From positions 620,001-684,000 of the forward strand of contig NZ_BAABWS010000001.1 of the NCBI RefSeq assembly GCF_040371945.1: a stretch of DNA of 64,000 nt, written 5' to 3'. The stretch comes from Litorivita sp040371945. Lineage in GTDB: Bacteria; Pseudomonadota; Alphaproteobacteria; Rhodobacterales; Rhodobacteraceae. The number at the start of each line of letters is the position of its first letter. Position 1 is the first letter of the stretch. Under the pieces are notes generated by a model. It did no database searches, was not told where the DNA came from, and saw only the letters and a program-made list of their open reading frames with translations. Positions 45,113-53,110 of the stretch are shown here, in pieces. The position numbers and the translations under genes were made by a program.

Positions 45113-45140
45113 CGCCCGCCTTTTCTGGCGGGCGCTTTCA
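45113..45140. terminator. Bidirectional terminator between accC and methyltransferase gene
   Basis: CGCCCGCC (45113-45120) and GGCGGGCG (45127-45134) form a perfect 8-bp stem with loop TTTTCT, followed by CTTTCATT on the plus strand. It lies between convergent genes and may serve both. Confidence 0.7.
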
Positions 45141-45150
45141 TTCAAGCGCG

Positions 45151-45834
45151 CTACAAATCGCGCGGGACCAACGTGCAACTGGCGCGTTTCTCGCCGTGGG
45201 TGGCAAAATAATCAGCCAGCCCGATGCGCCCGTCCTCGGGCACTTGGGTCCAATCTATCCACTCCAGCTCAAAATCGAGCGCCTCGGCAATGACCTCCAA
45301 AGCCCGCGGGCTGGGCACGGCGCGCGGACGGAGCGGGCCGCCGCCCCCCTCGCCGCTTGGCACCGGCTGGCTGACGATACGCAAAACCGGATCTTGCGAG
45401 ATCAAGAACACCCCATCAAGGATCACCAAACGCGGCCCGAGGGCGCGGATATGTGAGAAAAGCAAAAACAGATCGGCGACGTCTTCGAGCAAATCGAACA
45501 TCGCCACCACATCGTAGCGCCGTTCGGCCCGCACCTCTGCGCTCAGCTCCTCCATCGGATCGGCGCAGCGCAAATCGATACGCTCGCGCAGGCCGATATC
45601 GGGATAGCGGGTGAATTTGCTCACCTGCTCTGCGCTTTTCTCGACCCCGACAACTTGCAGCGCCCCCGCCGAAGCAAAAGCGTAACACCACCGCCCGTCT
45701 TCGGCCCCCAGATGCAGCACAGAGCTATCGGCAATCACATGACGATATGCATCAAGCAACACCCCGTGGCGCGCATGCATGCGGCTGACCATCATCATCG
45801 CCGGATTGTCCGGCCCTTCTCCACTTCCACTCAT
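45151..45834 (-). CDS. Class I SAM-dependent methyltransferase
   Basis: The 227-residue protein has a Rossmann-like methyltransferase core: motif I VLHLGAEDGRWCYAFASAG (near 38-56), an acidic end of strand 2 (VVGVEKS) and motif IV-like YDVVAMFDLLEDVADL. The substrate is unknown; the fold resembles small-molecule or UbiG-like methyltransferases. It is convergent with accC and divergent from aat. Confidence 0.75.
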   Translation of the reverse strand: MSGSGEGPDNPAMMMVSRMHARHGVLLDAYRHVIADSSVLHLGAEDGRWCYAFASAGALQVVGVEKSAEQVSKFTRYPDIGLRERIDLRCADPMEELSAEVRAERRYDVVAMFDLLEDVADLFLLFSHIRALGPRLVILDGVFLISQDPVLRIVSQPVPSGEGGGGPLRPRAVPSPRALEVIAEALDFELEWIDWTQVPEDGRIGLADYFATHGEKRASCTLVPRDL

Positions 45835-45939
45835 TTCAAGACCTCACTGGAAACTTCACCAAAGATCAGCCTAAATGGCGGGGCACAGTGCTCCGTTAAC
45901 GTGCGCCGCAATAATCCGAACGAGTTTCGCAGTATTTGA

Positions 45940-46587
45940 ATGACCATCGCCGCCCAGATCACGCCTGATACCTTGCTTGAGGCCTACCGCATCGGGGTAT
46001 TCCCGATGGCCGAGCATGAGAACGACCCCGAAGTGTTCTGGGTCGATCCGCGCCGCCGCGGGCTTTTGCCGCTGGACGGGTTTCACCTGTCGCGCAGCCT
46101 GCGCCGCCGGATGCGCAGCGGCGGCTATGAGGTCACGTTGAACCGCGATTTTGACGGGGTGTTGCGCGGCTGTGCCGACCGCGAGGAAACATGGATCAGC
46201 GCCGATATCGCGCGGCTCTATCGCGCCTTGCACCTGCGCGGCGAGGCCCATTCGATTGAAATCTGGCAAGAGGGCGCGCTGTGCGGCGGGGTTTACGGCG
46301 TCACCTGCGGCGCGGCATTTTTCGGGGAAAGCATGTTCTCGCGGCGCACGGATGCGTCAAAACTGGCGCTGGCGCATTTGGTCGACCATCTACGCCGCTG
46401 CGGATTTACGCTGTTTGATACGCAATTCACCACGCCGCATTTGATCAGTTTAGGCGCGATTGAAGTGCCGCGCAAAGACTATCACGGGCTGCTCAACGCG
46501 GCATTGGATGTGCCTGCCGACATCACCGCCCTGCCGCTCTGCGCGGCGCCTCAGGAGGTTTTGCAGCGGATGACCCAAACATCATAA
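45940..46587 (+). CDS. aat: Leucyl/phenylalanyl-tRNA-protein transferase
   Basis: Cytoplasmic N-end-rule enzyme that adds Leu or Phe from aminoacyl-tRNA to proteins with N-terminal Arg or Lys, marking them for ClpAP. The 215 residues include FPMAEHENDPEVFWVDPRRR, ETWISADIARLYRALHLRGE and AAFFGESMFSRRTDASKLAL, all family signatures. Its 3' end overlaps the convergent DUF2155 gene by 37 bp. Confidence 0.95.
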   Translation: MTIAAQITPDTLLEAYRIGVFPMAEHENDPEVFWVDPRRRGLLPLDGFHLSRSLRRRMRSGGYEVTLNRDFDGVLRGCADREETWISADIARLYRALHLRGEAHSIEIWQEGALCGGVYGVTCGAAFFGESMFSRRTDASKLALAHLVDHLRRCGFTLFDTQFTTPHLISLGAIEVPRKDYHGLLNAALDVPADITALPLCAAPQEVLQRMTQTS

Positions 46588-46919
46588 CGCGCATGATCCA
46601 GCGCGCTGAGCGCGGGCGAAGAGGCAATCATCCAGCCGCTGTAAATCGGCACGTCCTCGCCCCCGTCGCGCACCGTGACATGGGCATAGGCATCCCCCGA
46701 AGGATCGCCCGCCGGAAAGCGGCATTCGGACAGATCGACGCGCAAAAGCCCAAGGTCAAAGCCGCTGCCCGCGCCCACCGTATGGTCGAACACCTGCCCC
46801 GAAACCTTGTCGAGGGTGCGCAAGATGGCGCCATCGGCTTTGCTGGCCTGTTGCTGCGCTTTGAGGGGGACGGCGGCAAGACCCGCGAGCACGGCCACCA
46901 AAAGCACGCGGCGCATCAA
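46551..46919 (-). CDS. DUF2155 periplasmic protein
   Basis: The 122-residue protein has a signal peptide (about 1-21, cleavage after LKA) and the DUF2155 region (ILRTLDKVSGQVFDHTVGAG, then LLRVDLSECRFPAGDP and YSGWMIASSPALSALDHARYDVWVIRC). Function is unknown. Its start overlaps the mlaD stop by 4 bp, and this gene order with mlaD, NDUFA12 and aat is a familiar alphaproteobacterial block. Its 3' end overlaps aat. Confidence 0.88.
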   Translation of the reverse strand: MMRRVLLVAVLAGLAAVPLKAQQQASKADGAILRTLDKVSGQVFDHTVGAGSGFDLGLLRVDLSECRFPAGDPSGDAYAHVTVRDGGEDVPIYSGWMIASSPALSALDHARYDVWVIRCKTS

Positions 46920-47383
46920 TTCGCCGCCGCGTCAGCCGCGCTCCCGTCGCCTGCGACAAATTTCATCAGCAAGGAAATCAGGCTCACCGCGCCTTGGGTG
47001 AATTCGATCTCGTCGCCTGCAGCGAGGTAGAAGGGCGACCCGCCTGGCATGATCTCGACGAAATTGCCGCCCAGCAGCCCTTCGGAGGAAATCGACACCG
47101 CGCTGTCGTCAGGGATTTCAATGCCGCTCGACACGGTGAATTCAGCCGTGGCGCGATAGGTTGCCGGATCAAGGTCCACATCCGTCACTGTGCCGATCTT
47201 GACCCCCGCGAGGCGCACATCGGTGCCGACGCTCACCCCTTCGAGCGAGCGAAACGACGCCGTCAGCGGGTAGCCTGCGCTGCTCGCGGAATAGCCCGTG
47301 GCCTGCCCCGCATAGAACAAAAAGCCGATCGCCGCGGCCAGAACCGCGCCGCCAACAAGGGTTTCGGTCGTGTTTTCAGACAT
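46916..47383 (-). CDS. mlaD: MlaD, MCE-domain lipid transport protein
   Basis: The 155-residue protein has one N-terminal membrane anchor (about 8-28) and a single MCE domain (about 38-118: YPLTASFRSLEGVSVGTDVRLAGVKIGTV, with GLLGGNFVEIMPGG). MlaD forms the periplasmic hexamer of the MlaFEDB phospholipid transporter that maintains outer-membrane asymmetry. The other mla subunits are not in the window. Confidence 0.92.
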   Translation of the reverse strand: MSENTTETLVGGAVLAAAIGFLFYAGQATGYSASSAGYPLTASFRSLEGVSVGTDVRLAGVKIGTVTDVDLDPATYRATAEFTVSSGIEIPDDSAVSISSEGLLGGNFVEIMPGGSPFYLAAGDEIEFTQGAVSLISLLMKFVAGDGSAADAAAN

Positions 47384-47441
47384 ATATCTGCACTCGCATT
47401 CTGCGTCGCGGAAGCGTGGTCAGGCGCGGCGCGCCCGCCAT

Positions 47442-47825
47442 TTATTCCGGCGTCCAAGCCTCGTAATCGCTGCGCTCGGCAGGGGCCTCGCGGCGAATGG
47501 AGCCTGCCGGAGCATAGGCCAAGGGCGTGCCGGTCAGGTTCGGCTGATGCGGTTTTTCCCATGTCTTATGCACCATCGGGCGGTCGGTGGGCGGCTCTTT
47601 GAACGTATGATGCAACCACCCGTGCCAATCGGCGCCAATGCGGCTGGCCTCGGCCTCGCCGTTGTAAATCACCCAGCGGCGCTTGCCATCCACGGTGCGG
47701 TAATAGCGGTTGCCCTGCTCGTCCTCGCCCACTTTGACGCCTTTGCGCCATGTATAAAGCTGTGTGTTCAAGGTCTGGCCATTCCACCAGGTGAAAACAC
47801 GCAAAACACTGTTCAGAATACCCAT
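47442..47825 (-). CDS. NADH:ubiquinone oxidoreductase accessory subunit NDUFA12 (17.2 kDa)
   Basis: The 127-residue protein matches the B17.2/NDUFA12 family of complex I accessory subunits found in alphaproteobacteria and mitochondria: GNRYYRTVDGKRRWVIYNGE, WHGWLHHTF and the C-terminal HKTWEKPHQPNLTGTPLAY. The start at 47825 (MGILNSVLRVF) fits the family and follows GGAGAGACC. It is encoded apart from a nuo operon, as usual for this gene. Confidence 0.93.
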   Translation of the reverse strand: MGILNSVLRVFTWWNGQTLNTQLYTWRKGVKVGEDEQGNRYYRTVDGKRRWVIYNGEAEASRIGADWHGWLHHTFKEPPTDRPMVHKTWEKPHQPNLTGTPLAYAPAGSIRREAPAERSDYEAWTPE

Positions 47826-47913
47826 TGGTCTCTCCGCAACTAGTCCCATTCCATATGACCCAAAACCGCACCGAGGTCCAGTGCCGCCGCGCCGTCGCCG
47901 CCCGCTTGGGCGG

Positions 47914-48270
47914 TTATTCCCCTGCCAAAGCCGTTACTTCGATCTCGATGCGGTATTTATCGTCGATCAATCCGCATTCGACCATGGTCGCGGCGGGCGG
48001 CGCATCGCCGAATACCTCGTGCAGAACTGGCCAGCAGGGTTCGAATTCGCTGCGGTCGGGCAAGTAGTAGGTCACCCGCACCACACGGTCGAACCCGCTG
48101 CCCGCCTCGGCCAAAGCCTTGCCGATGGTCTCAAGCGCGGCGCGGCATTGCGCCTCGACGCTGTCGCCTTGGCCGACCGTGCCGGCCACATGCACAAAAC
48201 CGCCCGCGACAACGGCGCGGCAATAACCGATTTTCGCTTCGAACTCACCACCGGTAAAAATGCGTTTCAT
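47914..48270 (-). CDS. RidA family (YjgF/YER057c/UK114) protein
   Basis: The 118-residue protein has the Rid fold, with GGFVHVAGTVGQGDSVEAQC and VVRVTYYLPDRSEFE. Classical RidA enzymes hydrolyse reactive enamine/imine intermediates using an Arg in the C-terminal part; here the corresponding region reads PPAATMVECGLIDDKYRIEIEV, where the catalytic Arg position (usually RxxV) is not conserved. It is therefore probably an Rid2-7-type paralogue of unknown substrate. Confidence 0.82.
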   Translation of the reverse strand: MKRIFTGGEFEAKIGYCRAVVAGGFVHVAGTVGQGDSVEAQCRAALETIGKALAEAGSGFDRVVRVTYYLPDRSEFEPCWPVLHEVFGDAPPAATMVECGLIDDKYRIEIEVTALAGE

Positions 48271-48383
48271 TTGACGTGATCCTTCATTGCGCCTTTTGCT
48301 GCTGCGATACACCGCAGCGCTGCGCGGCGCAATCTGCGCAATGCGCCCGATCTGCACAACATCACAAGAGCCGTTACCAAACG

Positions 48384-48412
48384 AAAAATGCCCGCCAAAA
48401 AAGCGGGCATTT
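48384..48412 (-). terminator. Terminator of clpX
   Basis: AAAATGCCCGC (48385-48395) pairs with GCGGGCATTT (48403-48412); on the minus strand the T-run comes from AAAAA at 48384-48388. The symmetry could let it act in both directions. Confidence 0.8.
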
Positions 48413-48434
48413 TCTATCAAAACGGGCGTATCGC

Positions 48435-49700
48435 TTATCCTGCGGTCGCGCCTTTTTCCTTGCTCTCGGCAAAGATCATCAAAGGCGCGGCATCGGAATT
48501 GACCGCTTCCTCGTTGACCAGAACCTCTTCGACATTTTCCATCGACGGCAATTCGAACATGGTGTTGAGCAAGATGTCTTCGAGGATCGAGCGAAGGCCG
48601 CGTGCGCCGGTCTTGCGTTCGATCGCGCGTTTGGCGATGGCCGAAAGCGCATCATCGGTAAAGCTCAGCTTGGCATCCTCAAGCTCGAACAAACGCTGGT
48701 ATTGCTTGACCAGCGCGTTCTTGGGCTTGGTCAGAATGGTGATCAGCGCGTCTTCATCAAGGTCTTCGAGCGTTGCAATCACCGGCAAACGGCCAACAAA
48801 TTCGGGGATCAAACCGAATTTGAGCAGGTCTTCAGGCTCCAGATCGGTGAAAATCTCGCCCACGCCGCGCGCATCATTGTCGCGCACATCAGCGCCAAAG
48901 CCCATGGCCGAGCCTTTGCCGCGCTGCGCGATGATTTTATCAAGACCCGCAAAGGCCCCGCCGCAGATGAACAGGATGTTGGTGGTGTCCACTTGCAAGA
49001 ACTCTTGCTGCGGATGTTTGCGCCCGCCCTGCGGCGGCACCGAGGCAACCGTGCCTTCCATCAGCTTGAGCAAAGCCTGCTGCACGCCCTCGCCCGACAC
49101 ATCGCGGGTGATCGACGGGTTTTCGGATTTGCGCGTGATCTTGTCGACCTCGTCGATATAGACGATGCCGCGCTGCGCGCGCTCGACATTGTATTCGGAG
49201 GCTTGCAGCAATTTAAGGATGATGTTTTCCACATCCTCGCCCACATAACCGGCCTCGGTCAAAGTGGTCGCATCGGCCATGGTAAAGGGCACATCCAGAA
49301 TGCGCGCCAAGGTCTGCGCCAAAAGCGTTTTGCCGCAACCGGTCGGGCCGATGAGCATGATGTTCGATTTCGCCAGCTCGATATCCGACCCTTTGGCCGA
49401 ATGGTTGAGCCGCTTGTAATGGTTGTGCACCGCGACCGAGAGCACGCGTTTGGCCATCCGCTGCCCGATCACATAATCATCAAGCACATCACAAATCTCT
49501 TGCGGTGAAGGCACGCCTTCGGAGGATTTGAGGCCCGAGGATTTCGTCTCTTCGCGGATAATATCCATGCAAAGCTCGACGCATTCATCACAGATGAACA
49601 CCGTCGGGCCAGCAATCAGCTTGCGCACCTCATGCTGGCTTTTGCCGCAAAAGCTGCAGTAGAGGGTATTCTTGCTGTCGCCGTTGGATGTATTCGCCAT
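48435..49700 (-). CDS. clpX: ATP-dependent Clp protease ATP-binding subunit ClpX
   Basis: AAA+ unfoldase that feeds ssrA-tagged and regulatory substrates to ClpP. The 421-residue protein has the N-terminal zinc-binding domain with C15, C18, C37 and C40, Walker A GPTGCGKT, Walker B IVYIDEVDKI, pore loop GYVGEDVE, and the IGF-type ClpP-docking tripeptide region (here LIPEFVGRLP follows sensor elements). It follows clpP on the same strand, the usual order, separated by 146 bp. Confidence 0.97.
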   Translation of the reverse strand: MANTSNGDSKNTLYCSFCGKSQHEVRKLIAGPTVFICDECVELCMDIIREETKSSGLKSSEGVPSPQEICDVLDDYVIGQRMAKRVLSVAVHNHYKRLNHSAKGSDIELAKSNIMLIGPTGCGKTLLAQTLARILDVPFTMADATTLTEAGYVGEDVENIILKLLQASEYNVERAQRGIVYIDEVDKITRKSENPSITRDVSGEGVQQALLKLMEGTVASVPPQGGRKHPQQEFLQVDTTNILFICGGAFAGLDKIIAQRGKGSAMGFGADVRDNDARGVGEIFTDLEPEDLLKFGLIPEFVGRLPVIATLEDLDEDALITILTKPKNALVKQYQRLFELEDAKLSFTDDALSAIAKRAIERKTGARGLRSILEDILLNTMFELPSMENVEEVLVNEEAVNSDAAPLMIFAESKEKGATAG

Positions 49701-49846
49701 GTCGTCCCTTTCAGGCCCCGTATCTGCATCGTGTTGACCGTTCTGGTCGCCCGAAGCCCCGCGTTGAAGGGTAGCTTAAGACAGCCAAAGAGGCTCTACA
49801 ATCTGAAAATGGCGGCGCGCCCGCATGGGCACGCAGCCGTGATAAT

Positions 49847-50476
49847 TTATTCCGCGTCGTCGCCCTTGGCGCGGCTTTCGACGATCTCGTCGATCAAGCC
49901 CCAATCTTTGGCCTCTTCGGGCGACATGAAGTTGTCACGCTCCAGCGCCGCTTCGACCTTTTTGAGGGTCTGGCCGGTGTGTTTGACATAAATCTCGTTG
50001 AGGCGCGTCTTGAGCTTTTGGGTCTCTTGCGCGTGGATCATGATATCGGTCGCCTGACCTTGGTAGCCGCCCGAGGGCTGGTGCACCATGACGCGGGAGT
50101 TGGGCAGCGAGAAGCGCATGCCTTTCTCCCCTGCGGTCAGCAGGAGCGAGCCCATCGAGGCGGCTTGACCGATCACGAGGGTCGATACTTTGGGTTTGAT
50201 ATATTGCATCGTGTCGTAGATCGACAGACCCGAGGTCACAACACCGCCCGGCGAGTTGATATACATCGAAATCTCTTTGGACGGATTTTCCGCCTCAAGG
50301 TGCAAAAGCTGCGCCACGATGAGCGAGCTCATGCCGTCATGCACCGGACCGGAGAGGAAAATAATCCGCTCCTTCAAAAGCCGCGAGAAAATATCATAGG
50401 CCCGCTCGCCACGGCTCGTTTGTTCAACGACCATGGGAACAAGGGTGTTCATATAGGTATCGATTGGGTCTTTCAT
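49847..50476 (-). CDS. clpP: ATP-dependent Clp protease proteolytic subunit ClpP
   Basis: Serine protease subunit of 209 residues. The catalytic triad S107 (GQAASMGS), H132 (VMVHQPSGG) and D181 is present, as are the MYINSPGG and hydrophobic-pocket segments. It is upstream of clpX on the same strand. Target proteins in this group include cell-cycle regulators, as shown in Caulobacter. Confidence 0.97.
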   Translation of the reverse strand: MKDPIDTYMNTLVPMVVEQTSRGERAYDIFSRLLKERIIFLSGPVHDGMSSLIVAQLLHLEAENPSKEISMYINSPGGVVTSGLSIYDTMQYIKPKVSTLVIGQAASMGSLLLTAGEKGMRFSLPNSRVMVHQPSGGYQGQATDIMIHAQETQKLKTRLNEIYVKHTGQTLKKVEAALERDNFMSPEEAKDWGLIDEIVESRAKGDDAE

Positions 50477-50659
50477 ATCCGCCTGCCTTCTGCTGTCCGG
50501 GCATCATTACGCATCAGATGCTAATGGAGTCTTAGTCGCGCGCCAAAGGGGCTGCAAGGGCAGCAGGGAATTTCTCTGCCTTAGGCGCGAGGTTTTGCCC
50601 TGAATTTCAGGTCTTGGTTGATGAAGGGTTAAGATCACCGCCGCGCCCGTCATAAAGCG

Positions 50660-50692
50660 CAAACAAAACAGGGGGTGCCAAAGCGCCCCCTG
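50660..50692 (-). terminator. Terminator at the end of the soxX-D operon
   Basis: A 10-bp stem with one G-U pair (50669-50678 with 50683-50692) and a CAAA loop; the minus-strand continuation is TTTTGTTT. It lies 38 bp beyond the soxD stop. Confidence 0.75.
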
Positions 50693-50729
50693 CTTGCCGC
50701 CCCCGAAATCGGGCCTGCCTTCCTCGATG

Positions 50730-51764
50730 TTATTGCGACAGCGACTTGAGATAGGCGATCATCGCCGCGATATCGCTCTCTTTCTTCAAACCCGCAAAGG
50801 ACATTTTTGTTTTGGGAGCAAAGGCCTTGGGCTTGGCAAGAAACGCCGCCAAGGCGGCATCATCCCAAACCGCCCCTTCGGCGGCGAGCCCTTTGAACGT
50901 CTTGGAATATTTATAACCCTCAACCGAACCGATGGTCTGCCCCGCGATATCATTGAGGATCGGGCCGGTCTTGTTTTGCGCCCCCTCGCCCACTTGGTGG
51001 CAGGCTTTGCATTTCTTGAACACTTTCTCGCCGTCCGCCACCAATTCCGGATCAAGCGCCGCCTCCTGCACGGGTGCGGGGGTGGCCGGTTCGGATTTGG
51101 CGGGTTCCGCCACGGGCGCGGCGCCCTCCTCCTCCTCCGGCGTCACATCCAGAACCGTGGCTTCCATGGTGATTTTCACCTCAGTCTTGCAATTTTCCAT
51201 GCAAGGCGCGCCGGTCCATTTGGCATATTCGGTCTGCGGGCGGTCATCGACGATAAACCCGTCCGCATTGCGCATCTCGACGTCCAGAAACGTCTCGTTC
51301 GACAGGACGAAATCATCCTCGACCATATCGTTGGAATAAAGGATGTAAGCGACGATCGCATAGACCTCATCGGCGCTCAGGCTTTGCGCATTGCCAAAGG
51401 GCATAGAGCGGTTCACATAATCCCAAGTCGTTGACAAATAAGGCCAATACGAGCCAACCGTTTTGAGCGGATCCTCATGGTCAAGCGTATCTACACCGCC
51501 TGCCAGCTTGGGCCAGTTGTCGCGCCCTTCAGCGAAATCGCCGTGGCAGGACGCGCAATTGTCGGCGAAAAGAACCTCGCCGTCTTCGACATTGCCCGAC
51601 CCGACCGGAAGCCCCACCCCGTCGGGGCGCACGTCGATGTTCCATGCCGCGACCTCTTCGGGCGTCGCCGCACGGCCAAGGCCCAAGGGACCGGCCTGCG
51701 CCGCCGAAACCGTCGCCGCAACGCCCAAAGCTGCGGCGGCTAGAGACTTAAGATACTTCGACAT
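50730..51764 (-). CDS. soxD: SoxD, dihaem cytochrome c subunit of sulfane dehydrogenase
   Basis: Periplasmic cytochrome partner of SoxC. The 344 residues include a signal peptide (cleavage after AQA, about 24), an N-terminal haem domain with C70-ASC-H74, an acidic Pro/Ala linker (about 210-245) and a C-terminal haem domain with CKACH. SoxCD oxidises the SoxY-bound sulfane sulfur to the sulfone level, giving six extra electrons. It overlaps the soxC stop by 17 bp and ends the operon; no soxE or soxF follows, and the next gene is clpP. Confidence 0.94.
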   Translation of the reverse strand: MSKYLKSLAAAALGVAATVSAAQAGPLGLGRAATPEEVAAWNIDVRPDGVGLPVGSGNVEDGEVLFADNCASCHGDFAEGRDNWPKLAGGVDTLDHEDPLKTVGSYWPYLSTTWDYVNRSMPFGNAQSLSADEVYAIVAYILYSNDMVEDDFVLSNETFLDVEMRNADGFIVDDRPQTEYAKWTGAPCMENCKTEVKITMEATVLDVTPEEEEGAAPVAEPAKSEPATPAPVQEAALDPELVADGEKVFKKCKACHQVGEGAQNKTGPILNDIAGQTIGSVEGYKYSKTFKGLAAEGAVWDDAALAAFLAKPKAFAPKTKMSFAGLKKESDIAAMIAYLKSLSQ

Positions 51765-53028
51765 TTTCTGCCTCCCCGCTCTCCTTGACCCACCAGGTCT
51801 GGATGCAGTTGTTATGATAGATCGAGTTCAAACCGCGCACCTCGCGCAGCTGGGCTTTGGTCGGCTGGACATAGCCGGTCTCGTCCATCGCACGGCTTTG
51901 CAACAGCATCTCCGAGCCGTCCCAATCGACATCGAGATAGAACCGCGAGAGCGCCATTTTCTGCCCCTTTGCGGCCAGACGTGCGGTTTGCCATGTCTTG
52001 CCGCCGTCGATCGACACATCGACGCGTTTGATCGCGCCATTGCCCGACCATGCAAGGCCGGTGATCACCAAAGGCCCTTTGCCGTGGGTGATTGGCGATT
52101 GCGGGCTGGGCGAGGTGATGACCGATTTCGCATCCATCACCCAAGTCCATTTGCGCGATGTGCCATCGGCCAGAGTGTCGGTATATTTCGACGTCTCCTC
52201 GCGGCTCTCGACAGGCGCATCGGTGACCTCGATACGGCGGATCCATTTGACCCACATATTGCCTTCCCAACCGGGCACAACGAGGCGCACAGGATAGCCG
52301 TGTTCCTTGCGCAGGGCCTCGCCATTGGCCTTGAAGGCCAAAATACAGTCATCAAGCGCCTTTTCCATCGGGATCGACCGCCCGTTCGAAGAGGCATCGG
52401 CCCCTTCCACGTAGATCCATTTACCCTTGAGATCGCCCGCCTTACCAAGGCCCGCCTCTTCCAAGATCGTGCGAAGACTGACGCCAGTATATTCCATATT
52501 GTGGATCATACCGTGGGTGAATTGCGCGCCGTTCAATTGCGCCCCCGCCCATTCCATGCCGGTATTGGCAGCGCATTCGAGGAAATTCACCTGATTGACG
52601 CGCGGAAACCGCTCCAGATCGGCATAGGTGAAAATCAATTCCTGATCGACCAAGCCGTTGATCATCAAGCGATAATCTTCTTTTGCCAATTCAATCGCGC
52701 CCGAATGGTGCCGCTCGAAAGCGCAGCCTTGCGGCGTGATCGTCCCGTCGAGCGCATGGATCGGCGTGAAGTTGATCGAAGAGATCGTATCGGCCGTCAG
52801 CCATTCGACATTGCGCCGCACCACATCGGTTTCGAATTTGATCGGAAGGCCGTAGGGCGTCTCGTCCACCCCGTCGCCAAAGCCGCTGGCCCAAGGTTGC
52901 ACTTCGGTAATGAGCGGATCGCCCGCCGCACGCGCCGCGCCCGCCGTGGCAAGCGCCCCCGCCGCCGTGGCCGCGCCCTTGAGGAAGGCGCGCCGCGAGG
53001 GGGATTTGCCTTTGAAGCTGACTGTCAT
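51748..53028 (-). CDS. soxC: SoxC, molybdenum subunit of sulfane dehydrogenase
   Basis: Sulfite-oxidase-family molybdoprotein of 426 residues. The N-terminus SRRAFLKGAATAAGALATAG is a twin-arginine signal, as expected for a cofactor-loaded periplasmic enzyme. The molybdopterin-ligating cysteine lies in VNFLECAANTGMEW, and the dimerisation domain fills the C-terminal third. With SoxD it forms Sox(CD)2. Presence of soxCD predicts complete thiosulfate oxidation to sulfate without stored sulfur globules. Confidence 0.95.
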   Translation of the reverse strand: MTVSFKGKSPSRRAFLKGAATAAGALATAGAARAAGDPLITEVQPWASGFGDGVDETPYGLPIKFETDVVRRNVEWLTADTISSINFTPIHALDGTITPQGCAFERHHSGAIELAKEDYRLMINGLVDQELIFTYADLERFPRVNQVNFLECAANTGMEWAGAQLNGAQFTHGMIHNMEYTGVSLRTILEEAGLGKAGDLKGKWIYVEGADASSNGRSIPMEKALDDCILAFKANGEALRKEHGYPVRLVVPGWEGNMWVKWIRRIEVTDAPVESREETSKYTDTLADGTSRKWTWVMDAKSVITSPSPQSPITHGKGPLVITGLAWSGNGAIKRVDVSIDGGKTWQTARLAAKGQKMALSRFYLDVDWDGSEMLLQSRAMDETGYVQPTKAQLREVRGLNSIYHNNCIQTWWVKESGEAENVEVS

Positions 53029-53110
53029 CTGTCTCTTGCTCCTTTCAAAACATCAAATTCATCTACGTGAATTCAATGGGTAAAAAAATATGCCGCCGAA
53101 GCGGGGGCGC

